Positions 8,796 through 17,196 of a stretch of 64,000 nt of DNA are shown piece by piece. Positions within the stretch are counted from its first letter, which is position 1; the number at the start of each line of letters is the position of its first letter. Both the position numbers and the translations under genes were made by a program. Origin of the DNA: Pedobacter sp. Leaf194. GTDB taxonomy: Bacteria > Bacteroidota > Bacteroidia > Sphingobacteriales > Sphingobacteriaceae. Location of the stretch: positions 124,001-188,000 of the forward strand of contig NZ_LMPU01000011.1 of the NCBI RefSeq assembly GCF_001423945.1. The letters are read 5' to 3'. The notes under the pieces are model-generated. The model did no database searches. It was not told the origin of the DNA and saw nothing but the letters and a program-made list of their open reading frames with translations.

Positions 8796-10286
8796 TTAGT
8801 TTTCAGCACATACACGGGCTGCCTTCACCGCTCTGTTCCATCCTTTAATTCGCTCGGTGTTATCTATACCTTCTGCCGCAGAAAAGGTTCGGTTAATTTT
8901 CCACTGCGAACGGATTTGGTCGATGCTATCCCAAAACCCTGTAGCCAGCCCGGCAAGGTATGCTGCGCCAATTGCCGTAACTTCAGTTACTTCGGGCCGT
9001 ATAACTTTGCTCTTTAACAGATCTGCCTGAAATTGCATTAACAAATCATTTGCGGTCGCACCACCATCAACCCTCAATTCGGCAATACTTATGCCGGCAT
9101 CAGCCTCCATGGCCTTTAAAACATCCATCGTTTGGTATGCAATACTTTCCAAAGCTGCCCTTGCAATGTGCGATTTGTTTGTCCCTCTGGTTAAACCCGT
9201 AATTGTTCCGCGGGCATGCTGATCCCAATGCGGGGCGCCAAGCCCGGCGAAGGCAGGCACAATGTAAACGCCTTCGGTGTCGGGTACTTTTTTTGCGAGC
9301 GTTTCTACATCAGCCGATTTTGAAATCAATCCCATTTCATCGCGAAGCCATTGCACAACTGCGCCGCCAATAAAAATACTGCCTTCTAACGCATATTGAA
9401 CGTCATCTTTAATTTTCCATGCAATTGTTGTAAGCAAATTGTTAGCTGAAATTTTTGGCTCTGCGCCAATGTTCATCAACATGAAACAACCTGTACCGTA
9501 GGTATTTTTTACCATACCAGTCTCCGTGCACATCTGTCCAAAAAGCGCCGATTGCTGGTCGCCGGCAATACCAGCGATGGGTATTTTGGCGGCAATTATA
9601 TTTCCGGCGGTTTCGCCGTAAACCTCGCTTGAAGATTTTACTTCCGGAAGCATTTGTTTTGGAATGCCGAATAACTCCAGCAACTCTTCATCCCATTCTA
9701 AACTGTTAATGTTATAAATCATCGTTCGCGAAGCATTGGTAACATCTGTAACGTGATTCTTTCCTGCTGTTAATTTCCAGATTAACCAACTATCGATAGT
9801 GCCGAATGCTAACTTTCCGGCTTCGGCTTTTTCCCTTGCGCCATCAACATTATCCAAAATCCACTTCGCTTTTGTAGCCGAGAAATATGAATCGATGATT
9901 AAGCCAGTTTTCTCCTGTATTTTTTTTGAAAGGCCCTTTGCCTTAATCTCATCACAATAGGCTGATGTTCTTCTATCTTGCCAAACAATGGCGTTATAAA
10001 CAGGAATTCCGGTTTCTTTATCCCAAACCACCGTGGTTTCTCTTTGGTTGGTTATGCCAATCGAATCAATATCTCTTGCAGCTAAACCCGCTTTTACGAT
10101 TACCTCGGCCAAAACCGATAACTGAGTCGTCCAGATTTCCATCGGATCATGTTCAACCCAACCTGCATGCGGGTAAATCTGCGTAAACTCTTTTTGTGCA
10201 ATGGCTACAATCTCGCCATCGTGGTTGAAAATAATCGCCCTCGAACTTGTGGTTCCCTGATCGAGTGACAAAATAAATTTGCTCAT
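8796..10286 (-). CDS. glpK: Glycerol kinase
   Basis: Cytosolic FGGY-family kinase of 496 residues that phosphorylates glycerol to sn-glycerol 3-phosphate with ATP. The N-terminal phosphate-binding loop LDQGTTSSR (residues 8-16) and the WVEHDP motif are present. Substrate-contacting segments NQRETT and WQDRR, the GDQQSALFGQ region and the C-terminal VDGGATAND block all match GlpK. Length equals the usual about 500 residues and the reading frame is complete. It lies between glpD (40 nt upstream) and glpF (39 nt downstream), forming an uptake, phosphorylation and oxidation operon. Confidence 0.97.
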   Translation of the reverse strand: MSKFILSLDQGTTSSRAIIFNHDGEIVAIAQKEFTQIYPHAGWVEHDPMEIWTTQLSVLAEVIVKAGLAARDIDSIGITNQRETTVVWDKETGIPVYNAIVWQDRRTSAYCDEIKAKGLSKKIQEKTGLIIDSYFSATKAKWILDNVDGAREKAEAGKLAFGTIDSWLIWKLTAGKNHVTDVTNASRTMIYNINSLEWDEELLELFGIPKQMLPEVKSSSEVYGETAGNIIAAKIPIAGIAGDQQSALFGQMCTETGMVKNTYGTGCFMLMNIGAEPKISANNLLTTIAWKIKDDVQYALEGSIFIGGAVVQWLRDEMGLISKSADVETLAKKVPDTEGVYIVPAFAGLGAPHWDQHARGTITGLTRGTNKSHIARAALESIAYQTMDVLKAMEADAGISIAELRVDGGATANDLLMQFQADLLKSKVIRPEVTEVTAIGAAYLAGLATGFWDSIDQIRSQWKINRTFSAAEGIDNTERIKGWNRAVKAARVCAEN

Positions 10287-10326
10287 AATTTAAAATTTGG
10301 TTAGCTATTTTTGGCTTAAGCCGCTT

Positions 10327-11898
10327 TTAGTTCTTATTGTTGGGCTTATAAATATAACCAGAAGCCAATTTATTAAAAATATCGACTTGCTTATCTTCCC
10401 AATCCTTATCTGCTTGTAACTCTTTTGCTAAAATAGATGCAACTGCTCTACTCATTTCCATTGCAGCCCTTGCATCTATAAATAAAACCCTGAGCCTTCT
10501 ACTTAAAATATCTTCTACGGTTTCGGCCATTTCATTTCTAATTGCCCAAAGCACTTCGCCTTTTTTGTAAGGAAAATCTGCGTGAAGCTTCTCGTTTAAT
10601 TCTGGATGTTCTGCGGTAAGCGACTCAATATCAGTCTTATCGCTTCCATAGATATCGAGGTTGCTGTTCGCAGTTGATTCAGTAGAACCGTGTATCTGTA
10701 AACTTTTTGTTCTGCATGCCTGTGGTTTTAGGTTCGCATGGCTTATCGCCAAATCCACCGTTTCTTCAGCCATTCGGCGATAGGTAGTCCATTTGCCGCC
10801 GGTTATGGTTATGAGGCCTTGCGCAGATACGATTAGTTTATGGTCCCGACTGATTTCTTTTGTACTGTTTCCATCAGATTTTGTAGGCGCAGCCAGCGGC
10901 CTTAACCCTGAAAAAACACTAAGAATATCTTGCTCAGTTGGTTTTTGGTTAAAGTATTCGGAAGCGGTATTTAGAATAAAACTAACTTCTTCCTTCAAAG
11001 CCCGGGGTTCCAGACTGTGTTCATCCAAAGGCGTGTCGGTTGTGCCAACAAGTAGATGTTTATGCCATGGTACCGCAAATAGAACTCTCCCGTCTGATGT
11101 TTTAGGAATCATTAATGCCGATTCGCTGTTTAAAAATTTTCTATCCAAAACCAGGTGCACGCCCTGACTTGGCCGTACCATGTTTTTCGATTTCGGATCA
11201 TTCATTTTCAGAATGTCATCAACAAAAACGCCTGTTGCATTAATTATAACCTTAGCTTTAAAAGTTAACCGTTTTCCTGTTAGTATGTCTTCTGTGTCGA
11301 TGCCTGTTACCACATCGCCATTTTTTGTTAGCCCAACCACTTTTGTATATGTTAATAATGTGGCGCCATGTTCTACCGCAGTTTGGGCAATGTTTATGGC
11401 CAACCGGGCATCGTCAAACTTGCCATCGAAATAGCGAATCGCTCCTTTTAGCCCTTTTGCTTTTATCCCAGGGATTTGCTTTATCGTTTCTTTAGCCGAA
11501 AGGAATTTCGATTTGCCGAAGCTGTACTTTCCGGCCAGCCAATCATAAATTGTTAACCCTGTTAAGTATTTCGCAACAGAAAACCAGTTGTAGCATGGAA
11601 TTATAAATTCTTCTTTATTAACGAGATGAGCAGCATTTTTTTGCAATATTCCGCGTTCCTCCAAAGCATGCCTTACCAGGCCGATGTTCCCTTGCGCAAG
11701 ATAACGCACCCCGCCATGAACTAATTTTGTGCTCCGGCTTGAAGTACCTTTCGCGAAGTCTGATTGTTCTACCAGTAAGGTTTTGTAACCACGGCTTGCT
11801 GCATCTAAAGCTGTGCCGAGACCGGTTGCCCCACCACCAATGATTACGATATCGTAAATGGTATTTTCGTTAAGTTCTAGGTTACGGATTCTGTTCAT
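10327..11898 (-). CDS. glpD: Aerobic glycerol-3-phosphate dehydrogenase (FAD)
   Basis: Membrane-associated flavoprotein of 523 residues that oxidises glycerol 3-phosphate to dihydroxyacetone phosphate and feeds electrons to menaquinone. The FAD Rossmann motif GGGATGLG is at about residues 21-28, followed by the GTSSRSTKLVHGGVRYL signature, and TGGKWTTYRRMAE occurs in the C-terminal half. The ATG at 11898 is preferred; the frame extends 12 codons upstream to a TTG, but that stretch is not conserved-looking. It is the first gene of the glp operon and is divergent from a DeoR-family gene, 154 nt apart, which is the expected place for regulation by glycerol 3-phosphate. Confidence 0.95.
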   Translation of the reverse strand: MNRIRNLELNENTIYDIVIIGGGATGLGTALDAASRGYKTLLVEQSDFAKGTSSRSTKLVHGGVRYLAQGNIGLVRHALEERGILQKNAAHLVNKEEFIIPCYNWFSVAKYLTGLTIYDWLAGKYSFGKSKFLSAKETIKQIPGIKAKGLKGAIRYFDGKFDDARLAINIAQTAVEHGATLLTYTKVVGLTKNGDVVTGIDTEDILTGKRLTFKAKVIINATGVFVDDILKMNDPKSKNMVRPSQGVHLVLDRKFLNSESALMIPKTSDGRVLFAVPWHKHLLVGTTDTPLDEHSLEPRALKEEVSFILNTASEYFNQKPTEQDILSVFSGLRPLAAPTKSDGNSTKEISRDHKLIVSAQGLITITGGKWTTYRRMAEETVDLAISHANLKPQACRTKSLQIHGSTESTANSNLDIYGSDKTDIESLTAEHPELNEKLHADFPYKKGEVLWAIRNEMAETVEDILSRRLRVLFIDARAAMEMSRAVASILAKELQADKDWEDKQVDIFNKLASGYIYKPNNKN

Positions 11899-11946
11899 TT
11901 GGGTCAAAAGATAATAAAACGAAACAATACGCAATTATAAGTAATC

Positions 11947-11960
11947 ATTATCGAAATAAT
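11947..11960. promoter_or_regulatory. Possible operator in the glpD/deoR intergenic region
   Basis: Inverted repeat ATTAT-CGAA-ATAAT between the divergent glpD and DeoR-family genes. The central TTCG/CGAA core recalls GlpR operators of other bacteria. The position upstream of glpD suits a repressor site. The region is very AT-rich, so chance is a real alternative. Confidence 0.3.
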
Positions 11961-12052
11961 ATAATATCCAGGTTAAAAAATTATTATTTTATTTATCCAA
12001 ATCATTTAACAAATTGTTTAATTTGTCGCATTGCAAAAAAGCAGAATATATT

Positions 12053-12817
12053 ATGATGAATTTAGCTGAAAGGCACCAATTAATTTTAAGCCGTTTACAA
12101 AGAGATCAATACATCAACGTGGTCGACTTATGTAAGGAATTGAAAGTTTCATCAGTTACGATAAGAAAGGATTTAAAACTGCTCGAAGATAAAAGTTTAC
12201 TTTTTCGAACACACGGCGGTGCCACAATGAACAACCCTTATACGGTGGATAGGCCAGTTAATGAAAAGGAGAAAATTCAGTCATCAGAAAAGAACAAAAT
12301 AGGGGCGGCCGCTGCCGAACTTTTAAATGATAACGATTCCATCGTTATAGCCTCTGGCACCACAGTACTTTATTTTGCCAAAAACATTCAGCCGGCATCA
12401 AATTTAACGGTCGTAACCTCGGCTTTAAATGTGGCGCTGGAGTTAATGAGACAGCCCACGATTGAAGTTATACAGTTGGGCGGCATTTTAAGAAAGAGCT
12501 CATCATCTGTTATGGGAAGTTACGCAGAACAGGTGCTTGGCGATTTTTACTTTAATAAGCTGTTTTTAGGTGTTGATGGTATCGATCTTGATTTCGGATT
12601 AACGACTACAAACGCCATGGAAGCGCACTTAAACCGAAAAATGATCAGTGCCTCTCAGAAAACCATCGTACTTGCCGATTCATCAAAATTCGGCAAAAGG
12701 GGTTTCGGGAAGATATGTGGACTGGAAGAAATTGACCACATCATAACGGATAAGGGAATTTCTGAGCAAATAGTAAAACATTTGGAAAGTTTAGGTGTTA
12801 CTGTAACTATCGTATAG
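12053..12817 (+). CDS. DeoR-family transcriptional regulator, probable glp repressor
   Basis: Cytosolic DNA-binding regulator of about 254 residues. The N-terminal DeoR helix-turn-helix (about residues 5-58: AERHQLILSRL, SSVTIRKDLKLLE, then the TRTHGGA-like FRTHGGA) is followed by a sugar-phosphate sensor domain (SGTTVLYFAKNI, GGILRKSSSS, FLGVDGID). Two adjacent ATGs (12053, 12056) are the likely starts; the open frame upstream begins at a TTG in AT-rich, non-coding-looking DNA. Divergence from glpD suggests control of the glp operon, with glycerol 3-phosphate as inducer by analogy with GlpR. That role is inferred from context. Confidence 0.88.
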   Translation: MMNLAERHQLILSRLQRDQYINVVDLCKELKVSSVTIRKDLKLLEDKSLLFRTHGGATMNNPYTVDRPVNEKEKIQSSEKNKIGAAAAELLNDNDSIVIASGTTVLYFAKNIQPASNLTVVTSALNVALELMRQPTIEVIQLGGILRKSSSSVMGSYAEQVLGDFYFNKLFLGVDGIDLDFGLTTTNAMEAHLNRKMISASQKTIVLADSSKFGKRGFGKICGLEEIDHIITDKGISEQIVKHLESLGVTVTIV

Positions 12818-12856
12818 AACAATTACCCGATTAAAACCAAAACAATAATTTGAATT

Positions 12857-13249
12857 ATGTTAAAAAAGCGAATACACATTTTAGAAGATGATCAGGAAAT
12901 CAGAAACGTGATTGAAATTCTTTTGAAAGAAGAAGGATTTGAACTTCAATTATCATCAACATTTTCAGAGCTAAAAAAGAACATTCAGGATGCGATGCCG
13001 GATTTATTTCTTTTAGATGTAATGCTACCTGATGGAAACGGTGCCGAGATTTGTGAGGATTTGAAAACCGATATTTTTACAAAACACATCCCAATAATTG
13101 TGATGTCTGCTCAAAATAATAGTGAACAGAAAGCGATTGATGCATTTGCGGATGCGTACATTAGCAAACCATTTGATATTTATGAGGTTTTGAAAACGAT
13201 AAATACATTGATTGATAAAAGCCGGGCAGCAAAAGCTGAAAAAGCTTAA
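12857..13249 (+). CDS. Receiver-domain-only response regulator
   Basis: Stand-alone CheY-like receiver of 130 residues with no output domain. The acidic pair Asp11-Asp12, phospho-acceptor Asp54 (LLDVMLPDGNG), Ser84 and Lys104 (YISKPF) are all in place, so it should be phosphorylatable. It begins 39 nt after the DeoR gene and ends at a strong terminator, so co-transcription is possible. No kinase lies next to it; it probably relays phosphate to a partner elsewhere. The DeoR linkage may be coincidental. Confidence 0.85.
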   Translation: MLKKRIHILEDDQEIRNVIEILLKEEGFELQLSSTFSELKKNIQDAMPDLFLLDVMLPDGNGAEICEDLKTDIFTKHIPIIVMSAQNNSEQKAIDAFADAYISKPFDIYEVLKTINTLIDKSRAAKAEKA

Positions 13250-13264
13250 CTCGCAAACGAGCAT

Positions 13265-13297
13265 AAAAAAAAGGAGGTAATTTTACCTCCTTTTTTT
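13265..13297. terminator. Bidirectional terminator after the receiver gene
   Basis: GGAGGTAA/TTACCTCC stem, extended by A/T pairs to 14 bp, with a TT spacer, an A-tract before it and seven T after it. It also lies at the end of the minus-strand small frame at 13296-13460. Confidence 0.85.
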
Positions 13298-13460
13298 ATG
13301 TTAAATTTTCGGCAACCTTGCCTTTTAAGTTTCGCAGATGAACACTAATGTCATCAAGCCTAACCGCTTTATTAAATTCTTCCGGCGTATGTAAGCAACG
13401 CTGAAAGTCATATTTTTGAAAGTCGAAAAAGTTTTTTGGTTGATGCTCGTCAACTTCCAA
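13296..13460 (-). CDS. Possible small or 5'-truncated protein (54 residues), unrecognised
   Basis: A minus-strand frame is open from 13475 down to the TAA at 13296-13298. It lacks an ATG: the only ATG (13479-13481) is followed at once by a stop. A TTG at 13458-13460 could start a 54-residue protein. The predicted product has protein-like composition, with segments such as FFDFQKYDFQRCLHTPEEF and DDISVHLRNLKGK. It follows the cytochrome gene by 20 nt and ends inside the terminator at 13265-13297, as a last operon gene would. It could be a TTG-started small gene, a 5'-truncated relic, or chance. I do not recognise the family. Confidence 0.4.
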   Translation of the reverse strand: MEVDEHQPKNFFDFQKYDFQRCLHTPEEFNKAVRLDDISVHLRNLKGKVAENLT

Positions 13461-13480
13461 AACAATATTCAGGTATTACA

Positions 13481-16084
13481 TTATTTTTTCTGCTGAGACA
13501 AGAATGTAACAAGCGAAGCTAACTCATCGTATGATAAGGAATTAGCCAAACCTTGGGGCATCATCGAATTTTCCATTTCCTTACGCGAGAGCACGTCACT
13601 CGTTTTGATATTGAAAACTTCGCCGGCAATATTGCGCATTACGATTTTTGATGCCGTTTCTTCGGTTATAAAACCCATATATGTTTTGTCGCCTTTTGCC
13701 GTAATCATCACGGTAGCAAACCCTTGTGATATAGATGCATCAGGCTTAAGAATTGATTCGGCAATTTGTTCCCGATTCATAATAGACCCGATTTGTCCCA
13801 TAAACGGACCTTTCATTTTCTCTGTTCTGCTTAAACTATGGCAAGCAATACAGCCTTGATTATTAAAAATCGTTCTGCCTTTCAGCGGATCACCCTGGAG
13901 CTTATTAATGGCTAAAAGCACATCTTCGATAGATGATTTTCCAACCTGACCTTTGTTATTTTTTATCTTTTCTAAATCTATTTTCGGCTCTTCTGTTGCC
14001 GCTAATTTTTCTTCAGCAGCAAACTCTTTAATTTCCATTCGGTGCCGGGCATCTAAATCCACAAAAAATTGTTTCTCCTGCGTGTTTGCTTTTGCCCATT
14101 CGCCTTTAAGAAATTTTTCGATAACAGGAGAGGCAGACCAGGTAACGGCTTTGTAGTACGGACCATGAGAATCTGGTCTGGTTCCCCACCACCAACTCGC
14201 ATCATAACTTTCTTCCTGTTTGTATAGTCGGGCTAATGTTGTTAAAATTTGTTTTTTTAATTTCAAGTCTGACGTGGAATTGTAAGTTTTAATTAAGCCA
14301 TTTACAGCTTGCTGGTTGTGCATATAGCGCAAAGCCCATAGCGCAAGTTCCGAATTGTCGGATCCAACAGCTGCCAAGCATGCGTCAGTAGCATTTAAAT
14401 TAACCAGCGCCTGCACTGCAAGGTGAGGGAGGATAATGGCAGCATTCGGAGTAGCGTGCGGCCCTTCAATGTCTCTTTCCGGCGCTGTAAAAGACGGCGG
14501 AACTTTCACTTTTAACAATGATGCAATTGCGTCTGATTTACCCAAACGATTGAGGCCGACTATTGCAGCTGCCCGCACCCGGGGCGAAGCATCGTTTAGG
14601 GCAGTTAAAAAAGGTTCTGATGGAACTTTACTGATAAATTCTTTCCGGTCTGCCAGTGCTTTTAAAGCAAATTCGCGAACAGAATCATCTTTTGATAACG
14701 CAACTAATTCCGCTATCCCGGCTTCTTTTGCAATTTGTGCGTATGTAAAAATACCGGCAACCCGGGCGTATAACGGAAGGTTTTTGTCGGCGGCAATTTT
14801 TAAACTTGCCGAAGTTGCCTGTTTGTTAGCCCGGCTTAACATTTCTTGCGATGCGGAAACACGGGCCACGGCACTATTTGATTTCAACAATTCTGACAAT
14901 TGCTTAATTGATGATTTTTTTACATCGGGGAAGGCTTTATAAACCCAGTTGTTTGGTACGGTTCGGAGTATGTAGCCTTTTGTTGGGCTGCCGGAATAAC
15001 CAGCGCCATCCCAGGCAGATAAATAAAGTCGGCCGGAACCGTCAACATCTAAATCCGTTATTTGAGGGATTTTGATAAACTCTTCATCTTTTTGAGTGAA
15101 GGTTGGCCCATCAGGTGTTACCCGATGAATGTAAAGCATGCTTCTTCCCCAATCGGCCATCATCGGCACGTTATTGTACTCTTCTGGCCAGTTCGGCTCG
15201 TTCATAAACAATGCACCAGTTCCGGAGCCACCGCCCAAATCTGCCAGCGCAGGTATTATCTCGTCAGTGAAATGCTGGAATAGAACAGGATATCCATATT
15301 CGCCAGTTTGAATATGATGCGAGAAACGTACGTTCCATCCACCACCATCATTTGTGTTTTCTCTGGTAAAAATGTTCATGTAAGGGTCAATAGCTACATC
15401 ATAAACATTTCTTGTTCCATGTGTAAATATTTCCATCTCGGTTCCGTCTGGTCGAACGCGAACAGTTCCACCACCAAGCATTGTCAATTTTTTTCCAGAT
15501 CTGTCCACAGCATCATGAAAGCCAAAATCGCCAACAGAAATATAAATCCAGCCATCAATACCCATCCGAATTCCGTTGGTTGCATGGTCTGTTCCTCTTT
15601 CGCGGATGTATTTGGCATTGCTGATGTGTTCTATCAAGGGCTTTTCGGGTCCATCGGCCTTTCCATCGCCATCATTATCTTCAAAAACAACTAAATTCAT
15701 TCCGGTAGCAGCTTTCGTTTCTGATGAAAAAGTGGTGTGCAAAACGAATACCTTATTTCCCTGAACAATAATTCCCCGGGGATTATCAACTTCGGCAAAA
15801 GATATGTGTTCATCCAGTTTGCCGTCGTTATTTTTATCTACCAGCTTAAGTATTCTACCCTTTCCAGGGTCTTTACCCAGCGAGCCAATCATATCAACGC
15901 CAACATAAACTTCACCGGTAGGGGCTACAGCAAGGCAGGCAGGACTAGGGGTAATGTCTGGTCCGGCAAATGTAGAAATTGTGAGCGCTGTCGGGTTTGG
16001 GACTGCAACCTTCGGTTGGTTTAAAAAACTTAAAATTCCAAGAATAAAAAAGGAGTAAATAAGGCTTAAAGAAAATTTTATCAT
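13481..16084 (-). CDS. Secreted dehydrogenase-like protein with HEAT repeats and a C-terminal cytochrome c domain
   Basis: Exported protein of 867 residues. A signal peptide (about residues 1-22) precedes a beta-propeller dehydrogenase-like domain (about 30-385; GEVYVGVD, RGTDHATNGIRMGIDGWIYI, GGGTVRVRPDG) related to soluble PQQ glucose/sorbosone dehydrogenases. HEAT-like helices follow (about 390-620). A haem c domain closes the protein: CIACH at 745-749 and a likely axial Met at 841-842 (NSMMPQG). The order matches the membrane-bound dehydrogenase/PVC-type haem-binding families found in Bacteroidota and Planctomycetota. The substrate is unknown; a periplasmic sugar or alcohol oxidation with electron transfer to haem is a reasonable inference. 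Confidence 0.88.
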   Translation of the reverse strand: MIKFSLSLIYSFFILGILSFLNQPKVAVPNPTALTISTFAGPDITPSPACLAVAPTGEVYVGVDMIGSLGKDPGKGRILKLVDKNNDGKLDEHISFAEVDNPRGIIVQGNKVFVLHTTFSSETKAATGMNLVVFEDNDGDGKADGPEKPLIEHISNAKYIRERGTDHATNGIRMGIDGWIYISVGDFGFHDAVDRSGKKLTMLGGGTVRVRPDGTEMEIFTHGTRNVYDVAIDPYMNIFTRENTNDGGGWNVRFSHHIQTGEYGYPVLFQHFTDEIIPALADLGGGSGTGALFMNEPNWPEEYNNVPMMADWGRSMLYIHRVTPDGPTFTQKDEEFIKIPQITDLDVDGSGRLYLSAWDGAGYSGSPTKGYILRTVPNNWVYKAFPDVKKSSIKQLSELLKSNSAVARVSASQEMLSRANKQATSASLKIAADKNLPLYARVAGIFTYAQIAKEAGIAELVALSKDDSVREFALKALADRKEFISKVPSEPFLTALNDASPRVRAAAIVGLNRLGKSDAIASLLKVKVPPSFTAPERDIEGPHATPNAAIILPHLAVQALVNLNATDACLAAVGSDNSELALWALRYMHNQQAVNGLIKTYNSTSDLKLKKQILTTLARLYKQEESYDASWWWGTRPDSHGPYYKAVTWSASPVIEKFLKGEWAKANTQEKQFFVDLDARHRMEIKEFAAEEKLAATEEPKIDLEKIKNNKGQVGKSSIEDVLLAINKLQGDPLKGRTIFNNQGCIACHSLSRTEKMKGPFMGQIGSIMNREQIAESILKPDASISQGFATVMITAKGDKTYMGFITEETASKIVMRNIAGEVFNIKTSDVLSRKEMENSMMPQGLANSLSYDELASLVTFLSQQKK

Positions 16085-16210
16085 TTCGGGCTGATTCGGC
16101 TAAGTAAAAGGTTTTTGCTAAGATAAAAACTTTGAGGATTTTTAAATTGCTTGCTGCTTTAAGTGGGTTATAATCGCTTAATCACGGTTAAATTTGTACC
16201 ATTAAAAAGC

Positions 16211-17077
16211 TTAGTGCTGATGAAAAGAATCGGTAACAAATTCCAAAACCTTCGGCAGCGCCTCACGCCAGTAGGTCCAGGTATGGCCACCATTTCGGAT
16301 TCTAAACTCGTGGGGAATGTCTTTCTTTCTCATAGCAATGTGTGCAAGCGAGTTGCCTTCGTAGAGGAAATCGTCATCGCCGCAATCTATATACCAGTTT
16401 ACTGCTTTCTTTTGCGCATCGGGCATATTATTAAGCAAAGGCAACACGTTTTGTGTGTTATAATAATTTGTTATCGCAGCATCATCCATATTTGGGTTAG
16501 CCTTCTTAAGGGCAGTCTGTGCGTCGCTTAAACTCAGAAAACCCAGGTAGGCACTTAGCGGACAAGCCGAAGAAAAAAGTTCTGGATGGTGTAATGCATA
16601 AACAAAAGTTCCGCCACCACCCATAGATAAGCCGGCTATCGCTCTTGAGCGTTTATCGGTTTTGGTTCTGTATTTCTTTTCAACAAATGGCATCAACTCT
16701 TTGAAAAAGAAATCTTCATAATTCCAGTCTCCTTTAATGTCGTTAAAATAGCCGCGGCGACCAGTGTTTGCATCCGGCATTACAATTATCATTGATGTTG
16801 AACTACCATTTGCAATTGCCTTATCAGTGATGTTTAATACCTCGCCAAACTGCACCCAGCCGGTCTGGTCATCGCCGGCACCATGCAATAAATACAATAC
16901 GGGATAACTTCTCCCTGATGTTTCGTAATCTGGTGGCAGATAAATCGCAAATTTTCTATCACTCTTTAAAATTTTGCTTGGAACTACAAGGTTATCGTAA
17001 ACCTTACCTGTTTGAGCCAACAAAATTATTGGCGATAACAGTAAAAAAGCAATGACTGCGCTAATTGATTTTTTCAT
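16211..17077 (-). CDS. Secreted alpha/beta-hydrolase esterase (esterase D/CE1-like)
   Basis: Exported serine esterase of 288 residues with a clear signal peptide (cleavage after LLAQ, about residue 22). The nucleophile elbow GLSMGG places catalytic Ser151. An Asp-rich turn DCGDDDF (231-237) and His265 (NGGHTWTYWR) complete the triad. YPVLYLLHGAGDD gives the oxyanion-side strand. The fold matches the putative-esterase family, which includes feruloyl and acetyl-xylan esterases and S-formylglutathione hydrolase. The signal peptide points to carbohydrate-ester removal rather than formaldehyde detoxification. It stands alone, about 125 nt from the cytochrome gene. Confidence 0.88.
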   Translation of the reverse strand: MKKSISAVIAFLLLSPIILLAQTGKVYDNLVVPSKILKSDRKFAIYLPPDYETSGRSYPVLYLLHGAGDDQTGWVQFGEVLNITDKAIANGSSTSMIIVMPDANTGRRGYFNDIKGDWNYEDFFFKELMPFVEKKYRTKTDKRSRAIAGLSMGGGGTFVYALHHPELFSSACPLSAYLGFLSLSDAQTALKKANPNMDDAAITNYYNTQNVLPLLNNMPDAQKKAVNWYIDCGDDDFLYEGNSLAHIAMRKKDIPHEFRIRNGGHTWTYWREALPKVLEFVTDSFHQH

Positions 17078-17196
17078 ATTTTTTATTCTGGTTAGCCAAT
17101 ATCAAACCATATTGGATGGGAGAATAAATTTAACACAAAATTGAGATTTGAATCGTTTGTTGTGTGAATGTTACACGATCTAATTTTCCTCAGTGG

